This document shows positions 1 through 9,772 of a stretch of DNA of 64,000 nucleotides, in pieces. This DNA comes from Afipia sp. 64-13. Lineage in GTDB: Bacteria; Pseudomonadota; Alphaproteobacteria; Rhizobiales; Xanthobacteraceae. The position numbers and the translations under genes are program-made. The stretch's first letter is position 1. Each line of letters opens with the position of its first letter. The stretch is taken from positions 1 through 64,000 of the forward strand of contig MKUJ01000014.1 in NCBI GenBank assembly GCA_001897755.1, in the 5' to 3' direction. The notes under the pieces are model-generated. The model was not told the DNA's origin. It did no database searches and saw only the letters and a program-made list of their open reading frames with translations.

Positions 1-561
1 TCAGCCTGCCTCTTTCATCGCGTGCTTGATCGAATTGAGTTTGGTGCGAAGCGAGCTATCGACCATGCGGCTGCCGAGCTTGACGATCAGCCCGCCGATG
101 ATCGAAGGATCGATCTTCACGTTGAGGTCGACATCCTTGCCCGACACTGACTTCAGCGCGGCCTTGAGGGCGTCGAGATTCTTGTCGCTCAGCTTCTCGG
201 CAACGGTGACCTCGGCGGTCGCCTCGCCCTTGAACCTGGCCACCAGCGCGCGGAAGGCGCGGATGACGTCCGCCACCGCGAACAGACGGCGGTTGGCGGT
301 GAGAACTTTCAGGAAATTGGCGGTGATGCCGCTAATGCCGGCCCGCTCCAGCACCGCGGACAGCGCCTTGGTCTGCGCCTCGGCGGTGAACACCGGGCTG
401 CGCACCAGGCGCATCAGGTCCGGACTGTCATGGAGCAAAGCGGAAAACGTCTCGAGGTCCGCCTTGACGGCGTCGACGGACTTCTCGTCGCGCGCGAGTT
501 CAAACAGGGCCGTCGCGTAACGACCGGACACGCCCGAAACGGATGGATCTTCAGTGGCCAC
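1..561 (-). CDS. atpH: ATP synthase F1 delta subunit
   Basis: Peripheral-stalk subunit that links the F1 head to the membrane b subunits of ATP synthase. The 186-residue product has the helical N-terminal part ([11 protein letters not shown] near residue 12) and the conserved C-terminal block [16 protein letters not shown] around residues 156-171. I chose the GTG at 561 because it gives the usual family length. The reading frame continues upstream only to a TTG and would add 32 unconserved residues. The gene points out of the window to the left, so the rest of the atp operon (atpA onward) is expected there; that is inference from relatives. Confidence 0.95.
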   Translation of the reverse strand: MATEDPSVSGVSGRYATALFELARDEKSVDAVKADLETFSALLHDSPDLMRLVRSPVFTAEAQTKALSAVLERAGISGITANFLKVLTANRRLFAVADVIRAFRALVARFKGEATAEVTVAEKLSDKNLDALKAALKSVSGKDVDLNVKIDPSIIGGLIVKLGSRMVDSSLRTKLNSIKHAMKEAG

Positions 562-1249
562 GAAATGCTCTTCTGCTGTCGACAACCCAAGGAAAAACTC
601 TCGCCAAACCACCGCGCCGAGGGTGGCGCCAAAGCGATGCAAGTCCTTGAGATTCAAGCTTGACTTTGACTTTCAGCGAAAACGGGGACACCCGGTGCCT
701 TGAAAATCGCCGGTTTGCTAACATAGGGCGCGAGCAGGTGCAATATGACGAGATCAGCCAATCGCGCGGACAGGCTTTAAGTCTAAGGATTTCAAGGCGA
801 GGTCGCGTTGCCGCAGCGTTCCGCCGCGGCGAATTCATGCCGCGGCGCAAGCCGGCGCGAACCACCCGGCCGGGGAGCGCATCCCCATACCGCCGAGGTC
901 CATCGGAGCCCTGCCGCCATGCGTTACGGGCGCACCTCACCGGGACAGCCATGCAAAAATAGCGATGGAACGGCCCCGCCAAGTATTCGGCGGCTTTATT
1001 TGCCGGCCCGGATTCTGACCATCGCTTTACAGTATTTCAAAGTAAAAATTCCTAAGTAAGTATTTATATTATCAAGTATTCATCTGTCTCGATAGTTCAG
1101 TGCGGTATTCCTGTCTGGCGTAATCCTTACAAGGAATAATATCCTTGCCGTGCTTATGCCTTATTATTAGAAGATCGGTCCCGCCACACAAAGACGGGCA
1201 ACTTCTAGCCTGCGCTGGAACAAATATACGATAACGAGGGACAGACTTG
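562..1249. other. Intergenic region with AT-rich palindromes
   Basis: No supported gene. The left half must hold the leftward atp operon promoter, though I see no clean consensus. The right part (about 1020-1240) is strikingly AT-rich for this genome. It contains the 18-bp palindrome CAAGGAATAATATCCTTG at 1130-1147, overlapped by TCCTTACAAGGA at 1124-1135, about 100 bp upstream of the RlpA-like gene. A regulator site or structured leader is possible. Confidence 0.5.
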
Positions 1250-1690
1250 ATGATCAATGCTTTACGCCGCGCGGCGCGCCGCTCCTGGAGGGTCCGGAAC
1301 GCCTCGATGATCGCCGCCGCGACTGTCGCCATGGTCGCCGTCAGCGCGACCTCCGGCAATGCCGCCTCCCGCAAGCATTGGCGGGACGCTCAGGCCTCCG
1401 CCGGCCACAGCCGCAGCTTCTCGGGCATGGCCTCTTACTATGGCAACGAGTCCGGCAGCCGCACCGCCTCCGGCCAGCGCTTCAACCAGAACGCCATGAC
1501 CGCCGCGCACCGCTCGCTGCCGTTCGGAACCCGCCTTCGGGTCACCCATGGCGGCCGCAGCGTGGTCGTCACCGTCAACGATCGCGGCCCGTTCATTCGC
1601 GGCCGGGTGCTCGACCTGTCCAAGGGCGCGGCGCACGCCATCGGCCTCACCGGCCGCGGCGTCGGCATGGTGGTCGCGGAAGTTCAGTAA
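1250..1690 (+). CDS. Short RlpA-like septal ring lytic transglycosylase family protein
   Basis: Exported 146-residue protein made of a signal peptide (about residues 1-39, ending GNA) and a double-psi beta-barrel domain. Family motifs are visible: GMASYYG (59-65), AAHRSLPFGTRLRV (85-98) and VNDRGPFIRGRVLDLS (109-124). RlpA proteins bind or cleave glycan strands lacking stem peptides at the septum. This one lacks the C-terminal SPOR domain of full RlpA, so septal targeting is uncertain. The ATG at 1250 has GAGGG nine bases upstream; a TTG at 1247 is less likely. A strong terminator follows. Confidence 0.85.
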   Translation: MINALRRAARRSWRVRNASMIAAATVAMVAVSATSGNAASRKHWRDAQASAGHSRSFSGMASYYGNESGSRTASGQRFNQNAMTAAHRSLPFGTRLRVTHGGRSVVVTVNDRGPFIRGRVLDLSKGAAHAIGLTGRGVGMVVAEVQ

Positions 1691-1711
1691 GCGTTACGTT
1701 TATGTTGAAAG

Positions 1712-1740
1712 AGCCGGCGCCGGTTGCGCCGGCTTTTCAT
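1712..1740 (+). terminator. Rho-independent terminator of the RlpA-like gene
   Basis: Perfect 9-bp stem, AGCCGGCGC (1712-1720) with GCGCCGGCT (1726-1734), loop CGGTT, then TTTCATTTTC. It lies 22 bases after the stop codon. Confidence 0.85.
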
Positions 1741-1765
1741 TTTCAGCGCGGTTCTTGCTCTCAGC

Positions 1766-1855
1766 CGTCATGGCCGGGCTTGACCCGGCCATCCACGCAT
1801 TTCGGCATATAATGAAAGCAAGACGTGGATCACCGGGACAAGCCCGGTGATGACG
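1766..1855. repeat. Dispersed palindromic repeat, family A (copy 1)
   Basis: About 90 bp, bounded by CGTCATGGCCGGG and GATGACG, with two internal hairpins (GGCCGGGCTTGACCCGGCC and CCGGGACAAGCCCGG) joined by a variable linker containing ACGTGGATC. Other copies lie near 6677, 8318, 31494, 43826 and 60681. Confidence 0.85.
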
Positions 1856-1884
1856 ATCCTGTGCGACGATCGATAACGACGACA

Positions 1885-4056
1885 TCACAAAAAGCTCTGC
1901 GGATCGACGTCCACTTCCAGCGTGAGATTGCCTTTGGTCTTCGGCGCGGCGGCGAGCCAGTCGCGCAAATAGCGCGACAGATCGACATGGCGCGCCGACT
2001 TCACCAAGAGGCGAAAGCGATAGCGGCCCTTGATCACCGCGAGCGGCGCTTCCGCCGGACCCAGCACCTGCACCGCCTCGTGGCGCGGCGCGGCGGCGGC
2101 GAGCTTGCGGGCGAAGCCTTCGGCGCTCGGCCGGTCGCCCGCCGCGACGATCATCGCGGCAAGACGCCCGAACGGCGGATAGAGCGCGGCTTCACGCTGT
2201 CTGATCTCGCTGTCGTAGAACGCCTCGCGGTCGCAGGCGACCAGCGCCTTCATCACCGGATGCTCGGGCTGATGGGTCTGCAGGAAACCGACGCCGCGAC
2301 CCTGCTCGCGCCCGGCGCGGCCGATCACCTGATTGAGCAATTGAAAGGTGCGCTCGGCGGCGCGCGGATCGCCATTGCCAAGACCAAGATCGGCGTCGAT
2401 CACGCCGACGAGGTTGAGGCGCGGGAAGTTATGGCCCTTCGCCACGAGCTGCGTGCCGATGATGATATCGACGCGGCCCTCGGCGATCTCGTTCAGTTCC
2501 GAGCGCATGGTCTCGATGTCGGTGATGAGATCGCTCGACAGCACCATGGTGCGCGCCTCGGGAAACAGCGCGGCAGCCTCCTCCTGCAAGCGCTCGACAC
2601 CGGGGCCGATGGCGGCGAGCGATTCCTCCGCGCCGCATTGCGGGCACAGATGCGGGCGCGGCACCGAGAAGCCGCAATGATGACAGACGAGACGCTGGCG
2701 GAAGCGATGATCGACCAGCCACGCATCGCAGATGTTGCAGGCAAAGCGATGACCGCAGGCGCGGCACAGCGTCAGCGGCGCGTAGCCGCGACGATTGAGG
2801 AACAACAGCGCCTGCTCCTTGCGCTCCACCGCGTGGCGCACCTGCTCGGCGAGAGGCGGCGAGATGAAGCGGCCGCGCGGCGGCGCTTCGCGCTTGAGAT
2901 CGATCGCCTCGATCTGCGGCATGTGCTGGCCGCCGAAACGCGAGGGCAATGCGACGCGGGTATAGCGGCCCTTGCGCGCATTGACCTCGCTTTCCACCGA
3001 CGGAGTGGCCGAGGCCAGCACCACCGGGATCTTCGCGATGTGGCCGCGCACCACCGCCATGTCTCGGGCATGATAATGCGCGCCGTCGCTCTGCTTGTAG
3101 GCCTGATCGTGTTCCTCATCGACCACGATCAGGCCAAGATCGGCGTAGGGCAGGAACAGCGCCGAGCGCGCGCCGACCACCGCGCGCGCCTCGCCCGACG
3201 CCACCGCCGCCCAGTTGCGCGCGCGGGTGCGCGGAGTGAGTTCGGAATGCCATTCCAGCGGACGCTCGCCGAAGCGCTGGGCGAAGCGCTCGAGGAATTG
3301 TCCGGTCAGCGCGATCTCCGGCATCAGGATCAGCGCCTGTCTGCCACGCCGGATGGTTTCCGCCACCGCCTCGAAATAGACTTCGGTCTTGCCCGAGCCG
3401 GTGACGCCGTCGAGCAACGCGACGCGAAAGCCGTCCTCCGCCGCCATCGCCTTTAGCGTCGCGGCGGCGCTTTGCTGTTCCGGTGAGAAATCCGCCGCGG
3501 CGAAATCCGGATCCGGCTCCGGCACCTTCTCGCGCGGCAACGGCTCGACCGCGAACGTGCCTTCATCGACCAGACCATCGATCACCGAGGCGCTGACGCC
3601 GGCCTCGCGCACCACATCCGATTTGGCGTGCAGCAGCCCATCCGACAGGCATTCGACGGCGCGGCGCCGCGCCGGGGTCATGCGCTGCGGCGGCGTGCCG
3701 ATGAGGCGTACACCAAGCCGCACGCGCTCGGGACCGAGATGTTCGCCCATCCGCAGCGTCATCCGCAGCACCATGCCGCGCGCCGACAGCGTGTAGTCCG
3801 CGACCCAATCGACGAAACGGCGCAGTTCCTCGCGCAGCGGCGGCACGCCAATCGGTTCGCCGGCATCCTTGAGACGATTGTGCAGTCGCGGATCGGGATT
3901 CGGATTGTCCGCCCACACCACGGCGGTGACCTCGCGCGCGCCGAGCGGCACCGTCACGACATCGCCGGGCGCGAGGGTGCTGCCGTCGGGAACGCGGTAG
4001 GAATAGGTGCGGTCGAGCGCCACGGGGACGAGAACGTCGACAACTCGTCTGGCCAT
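1885..4056 (-). CDS. priA: Primosomal protein N' (PriA replication-restart helicase)
   Basis: 3'-to-5' DNA helicase that recognises stalled forks and reloads the replisome. The 723-residue product has the N-terminal DNA-binding domain, Walker A GVTGSGKT (217-224), the DEEH box (313-316), a zinc-binding module with eight cysteines (431, 434, 440, 443, 458, 461, 471, 474) inserted in the helicase core, and motif VIGRAGREQGRG near the C-terminus. Length is normal for PriA. It is divergent from the XerC-type recombinase gene, an arrangement usual in Rhizobiales. The stop lies about 30 bp from repeat A1, so priA and the RlpA-like gene converge on that repeat. Confidence 0.97.
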   Translation of the reverse strand: MARRVVDVLVPVALDRTYSYRVPDGSTLAPGDVVTVPLGAREVTAVVWADNPNPDPRLHNRLKDAGEPIGVPPLREELRRFVDWVADYTLSARGMVLRMTLRMGEHLGPERVRLGVRLIGTPPQRMTPARRRAVECLSDGLLHAKSDVVREAGVSASVIDGLVDEGTFAVEPLPREKVPEPDPDFAAADFSPEQQSAAATLKAMAAEDGFRVALLDGVTGSGKTEVYFEAVAETIRRGRQALILMPEIALTGQFLERFAQRFGERPLEWHSELTPRTRARNWAAVASGEARAVVGARSALFLPYADLGLIVVDEEHDQAYKQSDGAHYHARDMAVVRGHIAKIPVVLASATPSVESEVNARKGRYTRVALPSRFGGQHMPQIEAIDLKREAPPRGRFISPPLAEQVRHAVERKEQALLFLNRRGYAPLTLCRACGHRFACNICDAWLVDHRFRQRLVCHHCGFSVPRPHLCPQCGAEESLAAIGPGVERLQEEAAALFPEARTMVLSSDLITDIETMRSELNEIAEGRVDIIIGTQLVAKGHNFPRLNLVGVIDADLGLGNGDPRAAERTFQLLNQVIGRAGREQGRGVGFLQTHQPEHPVMKALVACDREAFYDSEIRQREAALYPPFGRLAAMIVAAGDRPSAEGFARKLAAAAPRHEAVQVLGPAEAPLAVIKGRYRFRLLVKSARHVDLSRYLRDWLAAAPKTKGNLTLEVDVDPQSFL

Positions 4057-4140
4057 GGTGGGAGACGCCCGGATTAAGACGGAGATAACGAAAAGGGTGC
4101 GATAAACCGATTCCTGTCAAGCGCAGGGATCGCGAGACAT

Positions 4141-5124
4141 ATGATGGCCAAAGCCGCCGCCGCAACCGACGCTCCGGACAGCGGGCACCTGATCTGCGCC
4201 GCGCCGGACCTGCAAGCCGAGATCGCGCGCTGGCTGACCCATCTGCGCAGCGAGCGGCGGCTGTCGCCCAAGACGCTAGAAGCCTATGAGCGCGACCTGC
4301 GCCAGTGCCTGGTGTTCCTTGGCGAGCATTGGGGCGGCGCGGTGACGCTGCCGAAATTCGCCAATATCGAGACCATGGACGTGCGCGCCTTCATGGCCGC
4401 GCGCCGCGCCGACGAGATCGGCGGCCGCTCGCTGATGCGGGCGCTGGCCGGGCTGCGCTCGTTCGGCAAGTTTCTGGAACGCGAGGGCAAGGGCAAGGTC
4501 GGCGCGCTGTCGGCGATCCGCGCGCCGAAGATCGGCAAGAGCCTGCCGAAGCCGATCCAGATGCAGGCGGCGAAGCAGATGGCCGACGCCGAGATCCGCG
4601 CCGGCGAGGATCGCGAGCCGTGGATCTGGGCGCGCGACGCCGCGGTGATGGCATTACTCTATGGCTCGGGCCTGCGCATTTCCGAGGCGCTCGGCCTCAA
4701 GCGACGCGACATTCCCCCGCCCGGCGGCAGCGATGTGATCACCGTGATCGGCAAGGGCAACAAAACCCGGATGGTGCCGGTGCTGCGGACCGTGCAGGAT
4801 CTGATCGCGGACTACATCAAGGCCTGCCCACATCATCTGGCCGCCGACGCGCCACTGTTCGTCGGCGCGCGCGGCGGCCCGCTGTCGCCGCGCATCATCC
4901 AGCTCACCATGGCGCGGCTGCGCGGCGCGCTCGGCCTGCCCGACAGCGCGACGCCGCATGCGCTGCGCCATTCCTTCGCCACCCATCTGCTATCGCGCGG
5001 CGGCGACCTGCGCGCGATTCAGGAACTGCTCGGCCACGCCTCGCTCTCGACCACGCAGATTTATACCGGCGTCGACGCCGAGCGGCTGATGGACGTCTAT
5101 CGCACCGCGCATCCGAGGGCGTAA
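4141..5124 (+). CDS. xerC: Tyrosine recombinase, XerC type
   Basis: Site-specific recombinase expected to act at dif to resolve chromosome dimers. 327 residues: SAM-like N-terminal domain (about 20-125) and a catalytic domain with R179 (GSGLRISEAL), K205 (GKGNK), H273/R276 (HALRHSF), H299 (LGHASLSTTQIYTG) and nucleophile Y308. All catalytic residues are present. Position next to priA fits XerC of Rhizobiales rather than a phage integrase, and no att-like repeats or mobile genes flank it. Two ATGs lie in tandem (4141, 4144); either could initiate. XerC versus XerD is assigned from context. Confidence 0.9.
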   Translation: MMAKAAAATDAPDSGHLICAAPDLQAEIARWLTHLRSERRLSPKTLEAYERDLRQCLVFLGEHWGGAVTLPKFANIETMDVRAFMAARRADEIGGRSLMRALAGLRSFGKFLEREGKGKVGALSAIRAPKIGKSLPKPIQMQAAKQMADAEIRAGEDREPWIWARDAAVMALLYGSGLRISEALGLKRRDIPPPGGSDVITVIGKGNKTRMVPVLRTVQDLIADYIKACPHHLAADAPLFVGARGGPLSPRIIQLTMARLRGALGLPDSATPHALRHSFATHLLSRGGDLRAIQELLGHASLSTTQIYTGVDAERLMDVYRTAHPRA

Positions 5125-5249
5125 TACCGGACAAGCGTGGCCGGCGCGCCTCACTCGGAAATTGTCATGGGGCGGCATGCCGGCCGGCCTTGCGCGGCAA
5201 CCGCGGTTCGGTCAATCGTGGCGCTCCTCAACCACGGAGACCGACCCGC

Positions 5250-5840
5250 ATGGGCGCGCATGAGAGCATGGAACACGCCGAGCATGCGGAGCACGCCTCC
5301 AGCTCCAACAAGAAGATCGCGCTGCTGATCGCGGTCATCGCGCTGTTCCTGGCGCTGTCCGAAACGCTCGGCAAGAGCGCGCAGACCGAAGCGATCAGCA
5401 AGAACGTCGAGGCTTCCAACCTGTGGGCGTTCTTCCAGGCCAAGAGCATCCGCCGCACCACGGTGCAGACCGCCGCCGAGGAGATGAAGCTCTATAGCGG
5501 GCTCTTCACCGACGAGGCGCTGAAGGCGGCCGCGGCGAAGCAGCTCGACGACTGGAAGACAACCGCGGCGCGCTACCGCAACGAGCCGGAGACCGGCGAA
5601 GGCTCCGAGCAGCTGGCCGCGCGCGCCAAGCATGCCGAGCACCAGCGCGATCTCGCCTCGGCGAAGTATCATCACTTCGAGCTTGCCTCCGCCGCGTTCC
5701 AGATCGGCATCGTGCTGGCCTCGGCCACCATCATCACCGGCATGGTGGCACTGGCCTGGGGCTCGGGCCTGCTGGCGCTGGTCGGCCTCGCCTTCACCGG
5801 CATCGGCCTGTTCGCGCCGCATGCCGTGCATCTGATGTAG
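5250..5840 (+). CDS. DUF4337-type membrane protein
   Basis: 196 residues, starting at the ATG after ACGGAGA. The N-terminus has a His/Glu-rich HAEHAEHA stretch, then a transmembrane helix (about 20-40). A soluble helical middle with charged residues follows, then two C-terminal membrane helices (about 150-172 and 174-192). This layout matches the DUF4337 family, whose function is unknown. It is separated from xerC by about 125 bp and may be transcribed alone. Confidence is high that it is a gene and moderate for the family name. Confidence 0.8.
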   Translation: MGAHESMEHAEHAEHASSSNKKIALLIAVIALFLALSETLGKSAQTEAISKNVEASNLWAFFQAKSIRRTTVQTAAEEMKLYSGLFTDEALKAAAAKQLDDWKTTAARYRNEPETGEGSEQLAARAKHAEHQRDLASAKYHHFELASAAFQIGIVLASATIITGMVALAWGSGLLALVGLAFTGIGLFAPHAVHLM

Positions 5841-5852
5841 GGCAGATATCTT

Positions 5853-5999
5853 CCTCATGGTGAGGAGCGAAGCAACGCTTCGCGTCTCGAACCATGAGAC
5901 CTAAATACATCTGCGCATGCAGCCTCACCCTTCGAGACGCGCGCCATAGCAGGCGTAGCCTGCGTAGATCTGGTTAGAGCGCGCTCCTCAGGATGAGGG
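5853..5999. repeat. Dispersed palindromic repeat, family C (copy 1)
   Basis: Two hairpin units: CCTCATGGTGAGGAGCG paired with GCGTCTCGAACCATGAG, then CACCCTTCGAGACGCGC paired with GCGCTCCTCAGGATGAG. The second unit carries a GCAGGCGTAGCCTGC stem, also seen at 32153-32295. The right edge overlaps the stop codon of the leftward gene at 5988. Confidence 0.8.
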
Positions 6000-6518
6000 C
6001 TGCCGCGACATCTGCACCCGGCGGCGCAGGCGCTGCACGAAACCCGCCGACGAGCGGCGGCGCAGACGCCGCCATGCCAGCTCGATCTGGCGGCGGAAGG
6101 GCGCCAGCAATTCATGCGCCCGCTCGCGCAGCATCAGGATGGTTTCGTAGAGCCAGCGGAACCACGCCATCCGCAGCAATTTGTTACGGGTGATATCGAA
6201 CACGAAGGCGGTGACGCCGACGCCGAGCAGCTTGGCCAGCAGGATGACCATGCCGGCGCTGATGAAATATTTGTGCGCCAGCAGCCAGACCCCGACCACC
6301 TTCAGCGGCAGCAGCGGCAATGCCGGGATGATGAAGACGAGAAGGCTCGCCCCCGGCGACAGATGCCGCACCCGCGCCGCGCACCACGCTTTCAGCGCGC
6401 GCAGCGGAATGCGATCGACCACGCGCGCCACGATCGGCTGCAGGTGATCCCACAGCCACGCCTCGATCAAAAAGATCGTGGCGAGCACAACCCAGAGCGG
6501 ACGAAGCAGCCGGCGCAT
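5988..6518 (-). CDS. Conserved membrane protein of unknown function
   Basis: 176 residues. A hydrophobic N-terminus (about 8-25) is followed by two long hydrophobic segments (about 58-82 and 86-108) and a basic, Arg-rich C-terminal tail (RLRRRSS, RLRRRV) likely cytoplasmic. I do not recognise the family with certainty. The stop codon and last codons (PSS-stop) lie inside repeat C1, so the C-terminal end was probably set by the repeat. It reads in the same direction as lpd but is separated from it by a terminator and repeat A2. Confidence 0.75.
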   Translation of the reverse strand: MRRLLRPLWVVLATIFLIEAWLWDHLQPIVARVVDRIPLRALKAWCAARVRHLSPGASLLVFIIPALPLLPLKVVGVWLLAHKYFISAGMVILLAKLLGVGVTAFVFDITRNKLLRMAWFRWLYETILMLRERAHELLAPFRRQIELAWRRLRRRSSAGFVQRLRRRVQMSRQPSS

Positions 6519-6676
6519 TGTTCTCCTTCAGCCACGCAAAACCGGCGCATCGGCGCGCGCGGCGAATCGATGTCTTCACCGGGTGATATGTGGTGTGCCG
6601 CCACGGCTTATCTGCGGCGGGAGGCGCACGATCCCGTGATCACGGGAGTTGATTTTGTTTGACAAACACCTTGGCC

Positions 6677-6766
6677 CGTCGTGGCCGGGCTTGTCCCGGC
6701 CATCCACGCCTTAAGAAACTTCAATGAAGAAAGACGTGGATCACCGGGTCAAGCCCGGTGATGACG
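6677..6766. repeat. Dispersed palindromic repeat, family A (copy 2)
   Basis: Near-identical to copy 1: CGTCGTGGCCGGGCTTGTCC at the left, ACGTGGATCACCGGGTCAAG at the right, ending ATGACG. 90 bp, the same length as copy 1. Confidence 0.85.
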
Positions 6767-6814
6767 ACTGAGTGCGTGACATGCGTTCGCGCGGACTCGC
6801 ACAATTCACCACAT

Positions 6815-6853
6815 TCCGTAAAAACAAAACGGCGGGACTCACGTCCCGCCGTT
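6815..6853 (-). terminator. Rho-independent terminator of the sucAB-lpd operon
   Basis: 11-bp perfect stem, AACGGCGGGAC (6828-6838) with GTCCCGCCGTT (6843-6853), loop TCAC. Read leftward it ends in TTTTGTTTTT. It starts about 40 bases past the lpd stop codon. Confidence 0.9.
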
Positions 6854-6892
6854 CACGATATCAGTGCCGCGATCGATATCGCGCGCGTCGCC

Positions 6893-8293
<1,401 letters not shown>

Positions 8294-8317
8294 CAGAAAC
8301 AACTCCGAACTTTCCAT

Positions 8318-8442
8318 CGTCATGCCCGGCTAAAGCAGTCGCAGACTGCGTGAACTTGTCTGCGTGCCGGGCATCCACGTCTTCTTTTCAGCGAGAACGA
8401 GCCAAGAAAACGTGGATGGCCGGGTCAAGCCCGGCCATGACG
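8318..8442. repeat. Dispersed palindromic repeat, family A, long variant (copy 3) between sucB and lpd
   Basis: The left hairpin differs from other copies (CATGCCCGGC with a GCAGTCGCAGACTGC inner stem, then GCCGGGCATCCACG). The right half is typical: ACGTGGATGGCCGGGTCAAG, ending CCATGACGG. It lies within the sucAB-lpd operon. Confidence 0.8.
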
Positions 8443-8454
8443 GATGATTTGGAA

Positions 8455-9699
8455 TTAAAGATCCAGCACCAGCCGCGCGGGGTCTTCGAGGTTTTCCTTG
8501 ACGCGGACCAGGAAGGACACCGCGTCCTTGCCGTCGATCACGCGGTGATCGTAGGACAGCGCCAGATACATCATCGGCCGGATCTCGACCTTGCCGCCGA
8601 TCGCCACCGGACGCTCCTGGATCTTGTGCATACCGAGAATGCCGGACTGCGGCGCGTTGAGAATCGGCGTCGACATCAGGGAGCCGTAGACGCCGCCATT
8701 GGTGATGGTGAAGGTGCCGCCCTGCATCTCGTCGATCTTGAGCTGACCGTCGCGCGCACGCTTGCCGTAATCGGCGATGGTCTTCTCGATCTCGGCGATC
8801 GACTTGTGATCGCATTCGCGCACCACCGGCACCACCAGGCCCTTGTCGGTGCCGACCGCGACGCCGATGTGGTAGTAGTTCTTGTAGATCAGGTCGCCAC
8901 CGTCGATCTCGGCGTTGACCGCCGGGATTTCCTTCAGCGCCTGCACGCAGGCCTTCACGAAGAAGCCCATGAAGCCGAGCTTGCCGCCGTGCTTCTTCTC
9001 GAACAGATCCTTGTAGTGGTTGCGCAGCGCCATGACGTTGGTCATGTCGACCTCGTTGAAGGTCGTCAGCATCGCGGCGGTGTTCTGCACGTCCTTGAGG
9101 CGGCGCGCGATGGTCTGGCGCAGCCGCGTCATCTTCACCCGCTCCTCGCGCGCGGCATCGTCGGCCGGTGACGGCGCGCGGACCTGAATCGCGGCGGCCG
9201 GCTGGTTCACCGCCGTGGGCGATGAGGCGGCGCGCTCGATCGCGGCCAGCATGTCGCCCTTGGTGACGCGGCCATCGCGGCCCGAGCCCGGCACGGTGGA
9301 GGCATCGACGCCGCTTTCGGCCGAGAGCTTGCGCACCGAGGGGGCCTGCGGCGCATCGGCGGGCGGAGATTTTTGCGCGGGCGCGGACGCGGCGGCAGCG
9401 GGTTTGGCCGGCGCGGATTCGGCGGGCTTGGCCGCGGCAGCGGCGGCAGGCTTGGCGCCGCCGGCGCCTTCCGAAATCTGGCCGAGCAGCGCGCCGACCG
9501 CGACGGTCTCGCCATCCTTGGCGACGATCTCGCCAAGCGTGCCGGCGATGGGCGCGGGTACTTCGATGGTGACCTTGTCGGTCTCGAGCTCCACCAGGGG
9601 CTCGTCGACCGCGACCGCATCGCCGGTCTTCTTGAACCAGCGGCCAATGGTCGCCTCGGTGACGGATTCACCAAGGGTCGGAACGCGAATTTCAGCCAT
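8455..9699 (-). CDS. sucB: 2-oxoglutarate dehydrogenase E2, dihydrolipoyl succinyltransferase
   Basis: Core of the 2-oxoglutarate dehydrogenase complex; transfers succinyl from lipoate to CoA. 414 residues: one lipoyl domain with K42 in [10 protein letters not shown], an Ala/Pro/Lys-rich linker (about 80-125), the E3/E1-binding domain ([11 protein letters not shown]... about 130-168) and the catalytic domain with H385 and D389 in [10 protein letters not shown] single lipoyl domain fits E2o rather than pyruvate dehydrogenase E2. Located 73 bp after sucA, in the same operon. Confidence 0.97.
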   Translation of the reverse strand: MAEIRVPTLGESVTEATIGRWFKKTGDAVAVDEPLVELETDKVTIEVPAPIAGTLGEIVAKDGETVAVGALLGQISEGAGGAKPAAAAAAKPAESAPAKPAAAASAPAQKSPPADAPQAPSVRKLSAESGVDASTVPGSGRDGRVTKGDMLAAIERAASSPTAVNQPAAAIQVRAPSPADDAAREERVKMTRLRQTIARRLKDVQNTAAMLTTFNEVDMTNVMALRNHYKDLFEKKHGGKLGFMGFFVKACVQALKEIPAVNAEIDGGDLIYKNYYHIGVAVGTDKGLVVPVVRECDHKSIAEIEKTIADYGKRARDGQLKIDEMQGGTFTITNGGVYGSLMSTPILNAPQSGILGMHKIQERPVAIGGKVEIRPMMYLALSYDHRVIDGKDAVSFLVRVKENLEDPARLVLDL

Positions 9700-9772
9700 A
9701 TTTTGTCCTCTTGCGTCGCGAGCGGCAGGGAGCCGTCAACGCCTCGTCAGTATCGCTTCAACCAAATCCCCG

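Larger units (their letters stand above)
6519..6892. other. Intergenic region with repeat and terminator
   Basis: No gene supported. It contains repeat A2 (6677-6766) and the lpd terminator (6828-6853). The stretch next to 6519 must carry the promoter of the leftward membrane-protein gene, but no clear consensus is visible. Confidence 0.6.

Noticed and set aside
1825..3456. 543-codon + strand frame opposite priA
   Set aside because: Antisense shadow; no recognisable domain, Arg/Asp/His-rich composition typical of reverse-frame artefacts.
4141..5124. Tyrosine recombinase as evidence of an integrated element
   Set aside because: Position beside priA, XerC-like domains and absence of flanking repeats or cargo argue for a housekeeping XerC-type recombinase.
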